A stretch of DNA of 64,000 nucleotides, from the NCBI GenBank assembly GCA_035638255.1, contig DASRAJ010000002.1, forward strand, positions 1-64,000. The letters run 5' to 3'. Source of the DNA: DASRAJ01 sp035638255. Its GTDB lineage: Bacteria; Bacteroidota; Bacteroidia; Chitinophagales; UBA10324. How positions within the stretch are numbered: position 1 is the stretch's first letter; every line of letters begins with the position of its first letter. The position numbers were made by a program, and so were the translations under genes. The notes under the pieces were generated by a model. That model saw only the letters and a list, made by a program, of their open reading frames with translations. It was not told where the DNA came from and ran no database searches. Shown piece after piece: positions 1-8,612 of the stretch.

Positions 1-2
1 GG

Positions 3-137
3 GTGATCCAGGAATCTATGCCGGATCCGATTTCTGTGGTTCATATTTTTCGTTTCGCAGATAATCGCATCGTTGAGCTTTGGGACAACATTATGCTGCA
101 GCCCAAAGAGATGGTGAATGAGAATGGATTGTTCTGA
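3..137 (+). CDS. SnoaL-like/NTF2-fold protein, C-terminal part (5' truncated by window)
   Basis: The reading frame is open from the window edge to TGA at 135-137 and gives 44 residues containing VVHIFRFADNRIVELWD and ending in NENGLF. This matches the last beta strands of SnoaL-like (nuclear transport factor 2 fold) proteins, which often finish in an ENGLF/NGMF-type tail. The start and the active-site half lie outside the window, so the substrate cannot be guessed. Another SnoaL-like protein is encoded at 3856-4239. Confidence 0.6.
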   Translation: MIQESMPDPISVVHIFRFADNRIVELWDNIMLQPKEMVNENGLF

Positions 138-173
138 AATCGAGTCGTAAGGATGGCAACCACGTAACAAAGT

Positions 174-425
174 ATGAATGTCACGGAAAAACTTTTATTA
201 GTTGGATTCTCTCTGCTGATGATTGTTTTGTTCTCATTGAATTTTATCAGCGGATACAGAAATTGGACATTCGAAAAGCTTAGAAACAAAAAGCTCACCT
301 GGTATTGGTTTCGGGTGTTTGGAATAAATGAAACAAAGGAAAATTTTTTCATATTCCAAAAATATTACAGCATGCTTGTAATCGTGATAATGATTTTAAG
401 TCTCCTGTTGCTATTAACAAGATAA
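174..425 (+). CDS. Small two-helix membrane protein, unknown
   Basis: 83 residues with two hydrophobic segments (about residues 6-26 and 64-81) around a basic, aromatic middle (GYRNWTFEKLRNKKLTWYWFR), so a small inner-membrane protein with a short loop. I do not recognise a family. It lies 36 bases after the SnoaL-like gene and only 5 bases before the DinB gene, so it probably shares their transcript. The codon pattern is consistent with a real gene, but the short length leaves some doubt. Confidence 0.55.
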   Translation: MNVTEKLLLVGFSLLMIVLFSLNFISGYRNWTFEKLRNKKLTWYWFRVFGINETKENFFIFQKYYSMLVIVIMILSLLLLLTR

Positions 426-430
426 ATCTG

Positions 431-955
431 ATGGACAACGACTTCAAGCAATCCCTGTGGAAACAATTCGGAGCAAGCATCGACATGCTTGAGAATGCCA
501 TCACACTCTGTCCATCCCAATTGTGGGACACCGATAAAAAATTCTGGTACAACGCCTACCACTGCTTATTCTACCTCGATTATTACCTCACCCCTGAACC
601 TTCTGTGTTCACACCGCCGATACCATTCACACTCTCAGAATTCGATACGTCAGGTGCAATGCCTCCGCGTACTTATACCAAAGAAGAATTGCTTGCCTAT
701 TTGAGCGCCAGCCGAGTCAAATGTTACAATCTTATTGCGGGGTTAACGGATGAGATTGCGGGCAAACGCTGGGTTAATGAGTGGAGAAATTTTTCTGTGC
801 TTGAGATTTTGCTTTACAACATGCGGCATGTTCAGCACCACGCAGCACAACTGAATTTGCTTTTGCGGCAAGCAATAAATGACGCGCCCGGATGGGTATC
901 GCAAGCAAAAGAAGATTTACAATTCCTCATCCGTTCCTCGGACACCTTCTCTTGA
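431..955 (+). CDS. DinB family protein
   Basis: 174 residues with the pattern of the DinB/YfiT four-helix-bundle superfamily: a first metal-binding histidine in NAYHCLFYLDYYL (H44) and a C-terminal HVQHHAAQLNLLLRQ helix giving two more histidines. Members are metal-dependent, often thiol-S-transferase-like or DNA-damage-inducible proteins; the actual reaction of this one is unknown. The middle contains a proline-rich stretch (about residues 55-80) common in this subfamily. ATG at 431 follows the previous stop by 5 bases. Confidence 0.8.
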   Translation: MDNDFKQSLWKQFGASIDMLENAITLCPSQLWDTDKKFWYNAYHCLFYLDYYLTPEPSVFTPPIPFTLSEFDTSGAMPPRTYTKEELLAYLSASRVKCYNLIAGLTDEIAGKRWVNEWRNFSVLEILLYNMRHVQHHAAQLNLLLRQAINDAPGWVSQAKEDLQFLIRSSDTFS

Positions 956-1003
956 GGAGAAGGAATGGAAGAAAAAATTTATTGAACAGATAAAAAATCC
1001 ACC

Positions 1004-1891
1004 ATGCAAAAAATCACACCTCACCTCTGGTTCGACAAGGAAGCGAAAGAAGCATCACAGTTTTATGTTGCTGCTTTCGGAGGGAATTCACGAGTGAAGC
1101 ATGCGAACACACTTCACAACACGCCGTCGGGTTCGGTTGATATTATTTCATTTGAACTGTGGGGATATGAATTCATGGCGATCAGCGCAGGTCCGCTTTT
1201 TAAGTTCAATCCTTCTGTTTCGTTTCATGTGAAGTGCGGGACGAAAGATGAAGTAGATGTAATGTGGGCAAAGCTGTCACCAGGTGGAACCGCTCTCATA
1301 GAATTAGGATCATATCCTTTCAGCGAGCGTTACGGATGGCTGCAGGATAAATACGGACTTTCATGGCAAATCATTTACGCCGCAAAGGATGAGTCAGCGC
1401 AAAGGATAACGCCGGCACTCATGTTCACGGGAAATGCTTGCGGCAGGACGGAGGAGGCAGTAAATTTTTACACCTCCGTTTTTCATGATGCAAAAGTTGC
1501 GAGTATTTTCCGCTACGGTAAAGGTGAAGAGCCGGACAAGGAAAGAACCGTGAAGTATGCGCACTTCATTCTCGAAGGTCAGGCGTTTGGCGCGATGGAC
1601 AGTGCGCGTGAACACAACTTTCATTTCAACGAAGCCATTTCAATGATCGTGAATTGTAACACGCAGGATGAAATTGATTACTACTGGAATAAACTTTCTG
1701 ATGATCCGAAATCGGAGCAATGCGGATGGCTTAAGGACAAGTTTGGTTTCTCATGGCAGGTAACTCCTGTGGCTATGAATGAGATGCTTGCCAGCAACGA
1801 CGAGAAAAAAATCGCGCGGGTAACGGAAGCATTTCTGAAGATGAAAAAGTTTGACTTGGCGCAGTTGCAGAGAGCTTTTGAAGGAAGATGA
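1004..1891 (+). CDS. Tandem VOC-domain (PhnB-like) protein
   Basis: 295 residues made of two consecutive PhnB-type vicinal oxygen chelate domains: residues 1-130 start ITPHLWFDKEAKEASQFYVAAFGG and residues 137-270 start ITPALMFTGNACGRTEEAVNFYTSVF. Both end in the GWLQDKYGLSWQI / GWLKDKFGFSWQV signature of this family. Such proteins belong to the glyoxalase/bleomycin-resistance superfamily; the substrate is not predictable. It starts 48 bases after the DinB gene and is probably cotranscribed with it. Confidence 0.85.
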   Translation: MQKITPHLWFDKEAKEASQFYVAAFGGNSRVKHANTLHNTPSGSVDIISFELWGYEFMAISAGPLFKFNPSVSFHVKCGTKDEVDVMWAKLSPGGTALIELGSYPFSERYGWLQDKYGLSWQIIYAAKDESAQRITPALMFTGNACGRTEEAVNFYTSVFHDAKVASIFRYGKGEEPDKERTVKYAHFILEGQAFGAMDSAREHNFHFNEAISMIVNCNTQDEIDYYWNKLSDDPKSEQCGWLKDKFGFSWQVTPVAMNEMLASNDEKKIARVTEAFLKMKKFDLAQLQRAFEGR

Positions 1892-2002
1892 GATTCCCTC
1901 GTGATGCAGCGGTTTAATGATTTTACAAGAAAAACTGCGAGATGCCGGTGCAGCATTCTGAGGACCTACAAAAAAGAGAAACGCAAAAAATAAATCCATA
2001 CG

Positions 2003-3706
2003 ATGAAAACAATTTACCTCCTTACTTTATTCTTAGTAGTAGCTGGCTTAAGAAACCATGTAAATTCCCAAAATCTTAACTGGGCCATACAAATGGGTGG
2101 AGCAGATAATGATATTGGCAAGTCTGTGGTTGTTGACGGCGCAGGAAATGTTTATACAACAGGAAGCTTTGATGGCACAGCCGACTTTGACCCCGGACCT
2201 GGTACCTATAATCTTACTACTGCCGGAGTGGGTGATATTTTTATTTCCAAGTTAGATGCTTCGGGTAATTTCCTTTGGGCAAAACAAATAGGAGGAACAA
2301 CGTACGACTATGGTTACTCCATTGCCGTTGATTCCGTCGGCAATGTTTATACCACAGGATACTTCGATGATACAGCCGACTTTGACCCCGGGCCCGGCAC
2401 TTATAACCTTACCACTGCCGGTAGCGCCGATATTTTTGTTTCCAAACTGGATAATTCCGGAAATTTTATTTGGGCAAAACAAATGGGGGCAACGCAAGCT
2501 GATTTTGGCTATGCTATTACTGTTGACGTGAATGGTTATGTGTATACCACAGGAGAATTTAATGGCACAGTTAATTTTGATCCGGGTCCCGGTATCTTCA
2601 ACTTAATTTCTACTTATCCGGAAATATTCATCTCAAAGCTGGATGCTTCAGGAGATTTTGTTTGGGCAAAGCAACTGGGCGGAACAGGAGAAGATAAAGG
2701 TTATTCCATCGCTGTGGATGAGAGTGGTAACGTTTATTCAACCGGGTACTTTAAAGATACGGCCGACTTTGATCCGGGTACCGGAATATATAATCTTATT
2801 GCCGGGGGCCTGGCTATTATTTATTCTGATATTTATATTTCGAAGCTTGACGCTTCCGGGAATTTTGTGTGGGCAAAACAAATGGGCGGAACAAATAATG
2901 ACCGCGGTAACTGCATAACGCTTGACGCCTTGGGAAATATTTATTTAACAGGAACATTTTCAGATACGTGTGACTTTGATCCCGGTCCTTCAATATATAA
3001 TCTTATCTCTGCCGGATTCCTTGATGTTTTTATCTCCAAACTGGACACGGCAGGAAATTTCCTTTGGGCAAAACAAACAGGCAGCACAAGTTCTGATGAG
3101 GGTTACTCGGTTGCAGTGACTCCAAACGGAAATGTTTATACAACCGGAGGTTTTTTCGGTACAGCCGACTTTGACCCGGGTGTGGGTATATATAATCTAA
3201 CCTCTTCCGGCTCATCTGATATGTTTGTTTCCATACTAAATGGGTCAGGAGATTTTCTCTCAGCATTCCATATAGGCGGAATAGCCAGTGATTATGGGTT
3301 CTCCATGGTTGCCGATGAAACCGGGAGCATTTATATAACGGGACAGTTCCAGGATGTAGCGGATTTTGATCCGGGTCCGGGCGTATTTAATATGAGTGCT
3401 TTCGGAAGCAGCATCGAAAGTTTTGTAATGAAATTATCAGATGTTCCAACATGGATTACTGAGAACAACCCTTCTTTTAATGCCATGAATATTTATCCCA
3501 GTCCGGGTAATGGACAAGTCAATATTGTAAATGACGAGGTTATCAGAGAAATAAAAATTACTAACCGCCTGGGGCAAATTGTTTACCAGGCAAAACCAAA
3601 TGCCAATAGTCTTTCACTGCAGCTTGACGTGAATGGAATTTATTTCATTCTAATAACCGGGTATCAAGGGTCCATCGTAAAAAAGATAATTATATGCAAA
3701 CAGTAA
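2003..3706 (+). CDS. Secreted seven-repeat SBBP beta-propeller protein with T9SS sorting domain
   Basis: 567 residues. A signal peptide (residues 1-23, ending near VNSQ) is followed by seven repeats of about 64 residues, each carrying ISKLDASGNFLWAKQ, a GNVYTTG strand and a DFDPGPGTYNL motif, as in SBBP (beta-propeller) repeats. Seven repeats fit a single seven-bladed propeller. After about residue 485 comes a type A T9SS C-terminal domain (NIYPSPGNGQVNI through GIYFILITGYQGSIVKKIII), which directs secretion and surface anchoring. The DFDPG motif may bind a metal, but that is inference. Ligand unknown. Confidence 0.88.
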   Translation: MKTIYLLTLFLVVAGLRNHVNSQNLNWAIQMGGADNDIGKSVVVDGAGNVYTTGSFDGTADFDPGPGTYNLTTAGVGDIFISKLDASGNFLWAKQIGGTTYDYGYSIAVDSVGNVYTTGYFDDTADFDPGPGTYNLTTAGSADIFVSKLDNSGNFIWAKQMGATQADFGYAITVDVNGYVYTTGEFNGTVNFDPGPGIFNLISTYPEIFISKLDASGDFVWAKQLGGTGEDKGYSIAVDESGNVYSTGYFKDTADFDPGTGIYNLIAGGLAIIYSDIYISKLDASGNFVWAKQMGGTNNDRGNCITLDALGNIYLTGTFSDTCDFDPGPSIYNLISAGFLDVFISKLDTAGNFLWAKQTGSTSSDEGYSVAVTPNGNVYTTGGFFGTADFDPGVGIYNLTSSGSSDMFVSILNGSGDFLSAFHIGGIASDYGFSMVADETGSIYITGQFQDVADFDPGPGVFNMSAFGSSIESFVMKLSDVPTWITENNPSFNAMNIYPSPGNGQVNIVNDEVIREIKITNRLGQIVYQAKPNANSLSLQLDVNGIYFILITGYQGSIVKKIIICKQ

Positions 3707-3724
3707 TGGTATTTTAAATTTAGA

Positions 3725-3748
3725 AATTGAAAAAAAACATTTTCAATT
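3725..3748 (+). terminator. AT-rich inverted repeat, possible weak terminator
   Basis: A 9-bp inverted repeat (AATTGAAAA at 3725-3733, TTTTCAATT at 3740-3748) lies 20 bases after the propeller gene's stop. It has no GC-rich base and no long T-tract after it, so termination is only a suggestion. Confidence 0.3.
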
Positions 3749-3855
3749 CACTCTGTCCGCAAAGACCAGCAACGTCGAAAAATTAGCGGAAATTTATTCC
3801 TCACCCCATAGAGAGAAATTCGCTTTCATTTCGTTTAGCACCGAATGTTTTGATC

Positions 3856-4239
3856 TCAATAAAAGAATTGCTCCATCACAATCTCACCATTTTTCACTTC
3901 GTACAGTATTATCTCATCAACCTTTACTCTTCCTAATCCTTGCACAGTTAGATCGAATCCTCTGCCTACGGCAAAGTGATTTCCACCTGCGACCGGATTG
4001 GTGGTGTAAGTTCCATGAACGGCTTCAATTCGCTTAACCCACGCTTCACCTTTTTTGCGAACCGGAGATTTTCCTTCCGCACTTTTGAGGTAAGGAGAAT
4101 TTGCGGGCTCAATGCTCCTTACATCATCTGCAAAGAGTTCGTCCTGGATCTCAAACCATTTTTCCTGCTGTGCAAGCTCGTTGAATCGAGCTGCAACTTC
4201 CTGAATTGTCAATAGCTTTTTACCGGTTGTCATTGTCAT
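3856..4239 (-). CDS. SnoaL-like/NTF2-fold protein
   Basis: 127 residues with the NTF2/SnoaL arrangement: N-terminal helix TIQEVAARFNELAQQEKWFEIQDELFADDVRSIEP, then a curved sheet ending VKNGEIVMEQFFY. Proteins of this size are typically small hydrolases, isomerases or binding proteins with a central pocket; no catalytic residue identifies a reaction. It follows two SRPBCC genes on the same strand with a 6-base gap, so it is the last gene of an SDR-SRPBCC-SRPBCC-SnoaL group read leftward. Confidence 0.75.
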   Translation of the reverse strand: MTMTTGKKLLTIQEVAARFNELAQQEKWFEIQDELFADDVRSIEPANSPYLKSAEGKSPVRKKGEAWVKRIEAVHGTYTTNPVAGGNHFAVGRGFDLTVQGLGRVKVDEIILYEVKNGEIVMEQFFY

Positions 4240-4245
4240 AAAATT

Positions 4246-4710
4246 TTATCGTGAAACTTTTGCTATGTTCTTATTGTCGGGTTTCCCTTTACCGGTAGTG
4301 ATCAGTTTGAGCAAGCTCTCTTGCACGTAATAACTCCATCCATTTGAACAAGCATCGAAGCATTCGATTTCAGGAACCAATCCTTCATGCGTAAACCGGA
4401 GTTGCGTCTTATTGCCCTGCTTAGAGATTTCGAAAATAACTTTGGTGCCTGTCCATTCACTTTTGTCTTTAATGAAACTCAAACTGCTGTCAGTGACCAG
4501 CCAAACTACTTTCTTGTTTGGAATGACTTCGACTAATTTCTGTTTGGAATAATGCACGTCTTTGTGACGATAGATAAACTCATCGTTGAGTTTTTCTGTG
4601 CCGCCTTCGATTCCTTCTCCCCACCATCCGCGAACATTATTGATGGCGTTGAATGCTTCTTCGGGAGTTTGATCTACTAAAAGTGTGGTTGTGAAATTTT
4701 GTTGTTTCAT
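4246..4710 (-). CDS. SRPBCC (START-like) domain protein
   Basis: 154 residues with the START-like fold seen in AHSA1-type proteins: TTTLLVDQTPEEAFNAINNVRGWWGEGIEG, a sheet region VVWLVTDSSLSFIK, and a C-terminal helix CFDACSNGWSYYVQESLLKLITTGKG. These bind hydrophobic ligands or act in stress responses; the ligand is unknown. The ATG overlaps the stop of the upstream gene by four bases (ATGA at 4707-4710), so translation is coupled. It is a close paralogue of that neighbour and probably arose by tandem duplication. Confidence 0.82.
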   Translation of the reverse strand: MKQQNFTTTLLVDQTPEEAFNAINNVRGWWGEGIEGGTEKLNDEFIYRHKDVHYSKQKLVEVIPNKKVVWLVTDSSLSFIKDKSEWTGTKVIFEISKQGNKTQLRFTHEGLVPEIECFDACSNGWSYYVQESLLKLITTGKGKPDNKNIAKVSR

Positions 4711-5192
4711 TTTGATGTAAGTTTTTTTTCGTTCTCAGTTTTCGGGTTGTTAGTGCTGTTCGGCTGTCCTTTACCTGTAGCAATTAAGTTGCGCAAGCTC
4801 ATGTGTATATAATTGTTCCAGGAATTTTCACAAATGTCATAGCACTCATATTCGGGAACTAAACCCACTTGAGTGAATTGGAGTTGTGTTTTATTGTCCT
4901 TCCGGGTTATCTCAAAAATTATTTTGTTGCCTTTCCATTCACTGCTGTCTTTAGTAAACTTGAAATAGTTATCCATCACCAGCCAAACGACTTTTTTGTC
5001 AGGAACTACTTCTATTAATTTCATTTTGCAACGATGGACATCTTCGTAATGATAGGTGAACTCATCATTGAGTTTGTCGGTGCTGCCTTCAATTTCTTCT
5101 GACCACCACCCGCGAACATTGTTGATGGCATTAAAAACTTCTTTCGGAGATTGATCTACCAATATTGTAGTTGTGAAATTTTGATTTTGCAT
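4707..5192 (-). CDS. SRPBCC (START-like) domain protein, tandem paralogue
   Basis: 161 residues aligning along the full length with the following gene (NFTTTILVDQSPKEVFNAINNVRGWWSEEIEG; then KVVWLVMDNYFKF and a GKGQP tail). It belongs to the same START-like AHSA1-related family. The last 15 residues (NPKTENEKKLTSK) are polar and not shared. Thirty bases separate it from the SDR gene upstream on the same strand. Confidence 0.82.
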   Translation of the reverse strand: MQNQNFTTTILVDQSPKEVFNAINNVRGWWSEEIEGSTDKLNDEFTYHYEDVHRCKMKLIEVVPDKKVVWLVMDNYFKFTKDSSEWKGNKIIFEITRKDNKTQLQFTQVGLVPEYECYDICENSWNNYIHMSLRNLIATGKGQPNSTNNPKTENEKKLTSK

Positions 5193-5222
5193 GATTTTAT
5201 TTTTTGAGTTTAATTTGAAAAT

Positions 5223-6017
5223 CTATCCGGCAATCATTCCTGCAGTAAGGTTAACAATAGTTCCTGTTATTGCACTTCCCTCCTCAGATGCGACAAATAT
5301 TGCGGCATTAGTAAGTTCTTCAAGAGTTGTTAAACGATGTCTGTGAGTCATTCCTTCCGCCATTGAACGAAATTGTTCAACCGTTATACTGCGTGCCTTT
5401 GCACGACTCTTCCAGACTTCTTCCATAAGCGGCGTTTCCGGTATGCTCGTCGTAAGCAAGCAAACTGCCCGCACACCGGACTGACCGCATTCTACCGACA
5501 GTGAACGGCAGAGCGCTTCCATTGCTGCCCATGCCGGTGCCAAGCCACCTATAAACGAAGGGCTTATCCGGCTCGCATTGGGTGTATGCATGACAATCAC
5601 TCCTTGCCCTTGCCTGACCATGCGGCGCGCTGCTGCCCTGGCTGTTACAAAATGCGATTGCGTATAAGTAGTGATTGGAAGAAGGAAGCTCTCGAGTGGT
5701 AGTTCTGTAAGGGGAATGTTCTCAATATCTTTTTGAAGGATGCCGCCGATAGCATTGAAAGAAATGTCAATCTTCCCGGCTTTGTTAACGGTCTCAAGCA
5801 TGTGCTCCTCTACAGCCCTCTCGTCAAGTGCGTCGAGTTTGGCTGTCTCGATAGCTCCGCCATCGGACAAGATTTCGCCGGCTATAACATCGAGCTTTGT
5901 TGCTGTACGACCGGTCAAAAAAATCTTAGCACCTTCTTTTGCAAAAGCTTTTGCAATGGCGCCTCCGATGCCACCGGCTCCGTAAACAACAGCAACTTTA
6001 TTTTCAAGTCTCTTCAT
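5223..6017 (-). CDS. SDR-family oxidoreductase with atypical active site
   Basis: 264 residues of the short-chain dehydrogenase/reductase family: NAD(P)-binding motif VYGAGGIGGAIAKAF near residues 11-25, an N-A-I-G strand (SFNAIGG) and a C-terminal GTIVNLTAGM strand. The usual YxxxK catalytic pair is not visible; the corresponding stretch reads APAWAAMEALCRSL, so it may be a binding or non-classical SDR. It heads the leftward group and faces the GlxA-type regulator gene at 6157, which may control it. A TACTTTTG box (6060-6053, minus strand) is a candidate -7 element. Confidence 0.82.
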   Translation of the reverse strand: MKRLENKVAVVYGAGGIGGAIAKAFAKEGAKIFLTGRTATKLDVIAGEILSDGGAIETAKLDALDERAVEEHMLETVNKAGKIDISFNAIGGILQKDIENIPLTELPLESFLLPITTYTQSHFVTARAAARRMVRQGQGVIVMHTPNASRISPSFIGGLAPAWAAMEALCRSLSVECGQSGVRAVCLLTTSIPETPLMEEVWKSRAKARSITVEQFRSMAEGMTHRHRLTTLEELTNAAIFVASEEGSAITGTIVNLTAGMIAG

Positions 6018-6108
6018 TTTGATTTCATCTTGATGAGATACTTTTCACGCGCCAAAAGTATTGTCCGAATATTCCTCAAGAAGGGTGTAAAATGGACTTT
6101 GTTGCGGG

Positions 6109-6139
6109 TTGATTTGGACACAGCATATTTCTATTTTTG
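6109..6139 (+). promoter_or_regulatory. Bacteroidota-type promoter for the GlxA regulator
   Basis: TTG (6109-6111), 20 bases, then TATTTTTG (6132-6139) matches the Bacteroidota -33/-7 pattern TTG-N17..23-TAnnTTTG. The ATG at 6157 is 17 bases beyond the -7 box. This argues against a start at 6109, which would lie inside the promoter. Confidence 0.6.
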
Positions 6140-6156
6140 CCGAAAGAAAAGTTTTG

Positions 6157-7158
6157 ATGAAACATCTTACCATATTGGTTCCCCAAGGAGAAGGCAACAA
6201 CCTGAGCAGCATTGTAGGTGCTTACAAAATATTTACACGAGCCAATGCTTACTGGTCGCAGACCCCTGCGGGGAAGGAAACCGGCAGAAAAGAATTGTTC
6301 AAAATTGAATTGGCAGGTACTTCAAAGAAAGTGGAATACTATGATGGCTTATTTACGGTGAAGCCGCACACCAGCATTTCTGCCATCACCAAAACCAATC
6401 TCATCATCATTCCATCCCTGAATCATAATTATCAGGAAGTAATGAAGGGAAATAAATTAATGATGGACTGGATTGAGCGGCAATACAGGCACGGGGCTGA
6501 AGTAGCAAGTATCTGCACAGGCGCATTTCTCCTGGCAGCCTCAGGATTGCTGGATGGAAAAAGCTGTTCTACCAATTGGGCCGTTGCAGATAATTTCAAA
6601 AAGATGTTCCCGCAAGTGATCCTGCAAGTTGATAAATTGATCACTGATGAAAATGGAATCTATACGAGCGGCGGTGCCTATTCTTTCCTGAACCTCATTA
6701 TTTATCTGGTGGAGAAATATTACGACAGGCAAACCGCTATTTTTTGTTCTAAAATTTTTCAGATTGAGATGGACAGACAAAGCCAGTCACCATTTATAAT
6801 ATTCAAAGGACAAAAGTTGCACGGAGATGAAATGGTTCAGCAAGCACAAACATATCTTGAGAACAATCCGGATGAAAAAATATCTATTGAACATTTGTCT
6901 TCAAAGTTTGCCGTGAGCAGGCGAAACTTTGACAGAAGGTTTACCAGGGCGACCGGAAATACTCCTGTCGAATATTCGCAGAGAGTAAAAATTGAATCTG
7001 CAAAAAAAGCATTTGAAACCACCCGCAAAACAGTCAATGAAGTGATGTATGATGTTGGTTATTCCGATGTGAAAGCATTTCGTGAAGTGTTCAGAAAGAT
7101 CACTGGCTTGTCGCCATTGGAATACAGAGGTAAGTACAATAAGGAGGCGGTGGTTTAG
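6157..7158 (+). CDS. GlxA-family transcriptional regulator (DJ-1/PfpI-like plus AraC HTH)
   Basis: 334 residues. Residues 1-190 form a DJ-1/PfpI (class I amidotransferase-like) domain with the nucleophile-elbow sequence EVASICTGAFLLAASGLLDG; residues 225-330 form an AraC-type double HTH (IEHLSSKFAVSRRNFDRRF, then VNEVMYDVGYSDVKAFREVFRKITGLSPLEYR). Such regulators sense a small molecule or stress through the first domain. The ATG at 6157 was preferred because MKHLTILVPQG is the natural family start and the promoter lies just upstream. Divergent from the SDR gene, its likely target. A paralogue is at 59463. Confidence 0.88.
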   Translation: MKHLTILVPQGEGNNLSSIVGAYKIFTRANAYWSQTPAGKETGRKELFKIELAGTSKKVEYYDGLFTVKPHTSISAITKTNLIIIPSLNHNYQEVMKGNKLMMDWIERQYRHGAEVASICTGAFLLAASGLLDGKSCSTNWAVADNFKKMFPQVILQVDKLITDENGIYTSGGAYSFLNLIIYLVEKYYDRQTAIFCSKIFQIEMDRQSQSPFIIFKGQKLHGDEMVQQAQTYLENNPDEKISIEHLSSKFAVSRRNFDRRFTRATGNTPVEYSQRVKIESAKKAFETTRKTVNEVMYDVGYSDVKAFREVFRKITGLSPLEYRGKYNKEAVV

Positions 7159-7312
7159 AAAGGTGTTTCACTTGGTCGGGCAGAAATGGCAGTTGGGCGT
7201 GGTTCATCCGTAGAAGCTGATCCGATCACTGGTTATAATCTTGATGATTGATGAACTGTTTGCCGGGAACCTTGAGCTCATTCCGATCAAAAAAAAAATT
7301 TTTCAAAAAAAT

Positions 7313-7360
7313 TTGCGTAGTTAAATAACTACACATACATTTGCAGTCAAATAGCTACGC
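7313..7360 (+). promoter_or_regulatory. Promoter with overlapping palindromic operator of the arsR-type operon
   Basis: TTG (7313-7315), 20 bases, TACATTTG (7336-7343) is a near-consensus Bacteroidota promoter. Inside the spacer is a perfect inverted repeat GTAGTTA-AA-TAACTAC (7317-7332); a third half-site TAGCTACGC (7352-7360) lies between the -7 box and the ATG at 7362 and is nearly complementary to GCGTAGTTA at 7315-7323. Binding of the encoded ArsR-type repressor here would block the promoter, so autoregulation is likely (inference). Confidence 0.6.
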
Positions 7361-7361
7361 A

Positions 7362-7682
7362 ATGAATTTAAGACGAGATGTTTTTCAAGCCATAGCAGAC
7401 CCGACAAGAAGAGCTATACTGCTGTTGGTAGCCACACAATCCATGACAGCAGGTGCAATAGCTTCAAACTTTGACACAGCCAGACCGACCGTTTCAAAAC
7501 ACCTGCAAATACTCACCGAATGCGAATTGCTTGAACAAGAGCAAAACGGCAGAGAAATGTATTATCACATCAATCCAAAAAAAATGAAAGAAGTAGACGC
7601 CTTTATTGAACCTTTCCGCAAAATGTGGGAACAGCGGTTCAGCAAGTTAGAATCAATCATGAAAAAACATAAAAGCAAATAA
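7362..7682 (+). CDS. ArsR-family winged-helix repressor
   Basis: 106 residues typical of the ArsR/SmtB subgroup paired with SRPBCC proteins: MNLRRDVFQAIADPTRRAILLL, then the recognition helix TARPTVSKHLQILTECELL and the wing EQNGREMYYHI. No metal-binding CxC motif is present in the DNA-binding helix, so it probably does not sense arsenic or zinc in the classical way. It heads an operon with SRPBCC and membrane genes; the next ATG follows the stop by one base. A paralogue sits at 57204. Confidence 0.88.
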   Translation: MNLRRDVFQAIADPTRRAILLLVATQSMTAGAIASNFDTARPTVSKHLQILTECELLEQEQNGREMYYHINPKKMKEVDAFIEPFRKMWEQRFSKLESIMKKHKSK

Positions 7683-7683
7683 C

Positions 7684-8175
7684 ATGGAACAGAAAACAAA
7701 AGTCAACGCCGAAGACGGCAAACAGGAATTAGTGATCACAAGGGAATTTGATCTGCCGGTGGAATTACTTTTTAAAGCCTATGTAGAGCTCGACCTTGTT
7801 GAAGAATGGATGTCCAACCCATATTCGACAACGAAAATGCTGAAGCTTGAAAGCAAAAAGCAAGGCGGCTATCAACTTGAAAGTAAAGATGCCCGGGGAA
7901 AAGTGGTGTTTCGCGCGAATGGGGTAATCCATGAGTTCGTTCCAAACCAAAAAATCACACGGACATTTGAAATGGAGAATACACCTTTTGGTGTTCAGCT
8001 CGAGTTCTATGAATTTGAAAAACTCACTCACGACACCAGCAAACTCAACATGCACGTGATCTATGAATCCGTTTCACAAAGAGACGAGGTGCTGAAGTTA
8101 CCTTTTGCCCAAGGCATCAACATGGCGCATAATCGAATAGAAGAAATCTTAAGTAAACTAAAAATGACAAGATGA
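7684..8175 (+). CDS. SRPBCC/AHSA1-type protein of the arsR operon
   Basis: 163 residues with the AHSA1 START-like pattern: ELVITREFDLPVELLFKAYVELDLVEEWMSNPY at the N-terminus and a C-terminal helix MAHNRIEEILSKLK. In this common ArsR-SRPBCC pair the repressor controls a ligand-binding or stress protein; the ligand is unknown. Its last four bases overlap the ATG of the next gene (ATGA, 8172-8175), showing tight coupling. Confidence 0.83.
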   Translation: MEQKTKVNAEDGKQELVITREFDLPVELLFKAYVELDLVEEWMSNPYSTTKMLKLESKKQGGYQLESKDARGKVVFRANGVIHEFVPNQKITRTFEMENTPFGVQLEFYEFEKLTHDTSKLNMHVIYESVSQRDEVLKLPFAQGINMAHNRIEEILSKLKMTR

Positions 8176-8585
8176 AAACACTAAGAATTATTTTGATCGT
8201 ACTTCTGGTTTTGTACGGAATAGGTCCATTGATTGGAGCCATACTCTCACTCTTCAATCAAACAAAACTTGCAGAATGGCAGCACCTGGGAGAAATGACA
8301 ACCGGCATGCAGAAATTAATGTTGTTATCTGCGGGAACGCTCGCTGCACAAGTGTGGCTGTATTTTTCCGCCATTGCTTTGCTCGTGACGAACATGAAAC
8401 AAGGATACATGTATGCGGTTACATGCGGCTTCGTAAAACTTATTGAAGCACTCGTAATTGTCATTTCATTTAGCGCAAACCACTTTGGCAGTGCCACGGA
8501 CTACATTGCAATTTTAGAAGGAGTAGTGTTACTTACATTGGCACTGGTTGCTTTCAAGAAACAACAGACTCCTTCCATGCAATAG
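8172..8585 (+). CDS. Four-helix membrane protein, unknown
   Basis: 137 residues with four predicted membrane segments (about residues 4-26, 50-74, 80-102 and 112-130). The size and topology resemble DoxX-like or DUF4149-type small membrane proteins but I see no diagnostic motif. Translationally coupled to the SRPBCC gene, so it is part of the ArsR-controlled operon. The 55-57 kb operon also pairs ArsR and SRPBCC with four-helix DoxX-type proteins, which supports a functional link. Confidence 0.7.
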   Translation: MKTLRIILIVLLVLYGIGPLIGAILSLFNQTKLAEWQHLGEMTTGMQKLMLLSAGTLAAQVWLYFSAIALLVTNMKQGYMYAVTCGFVKLIEALVIVISFSANHFGSATDYIAILEGVVLLTLALVAFKKQQTPSMQ

Positions 8586-8612
8586 CTTTGCAAGAAATAA
8601 AACAGAAAAAAA

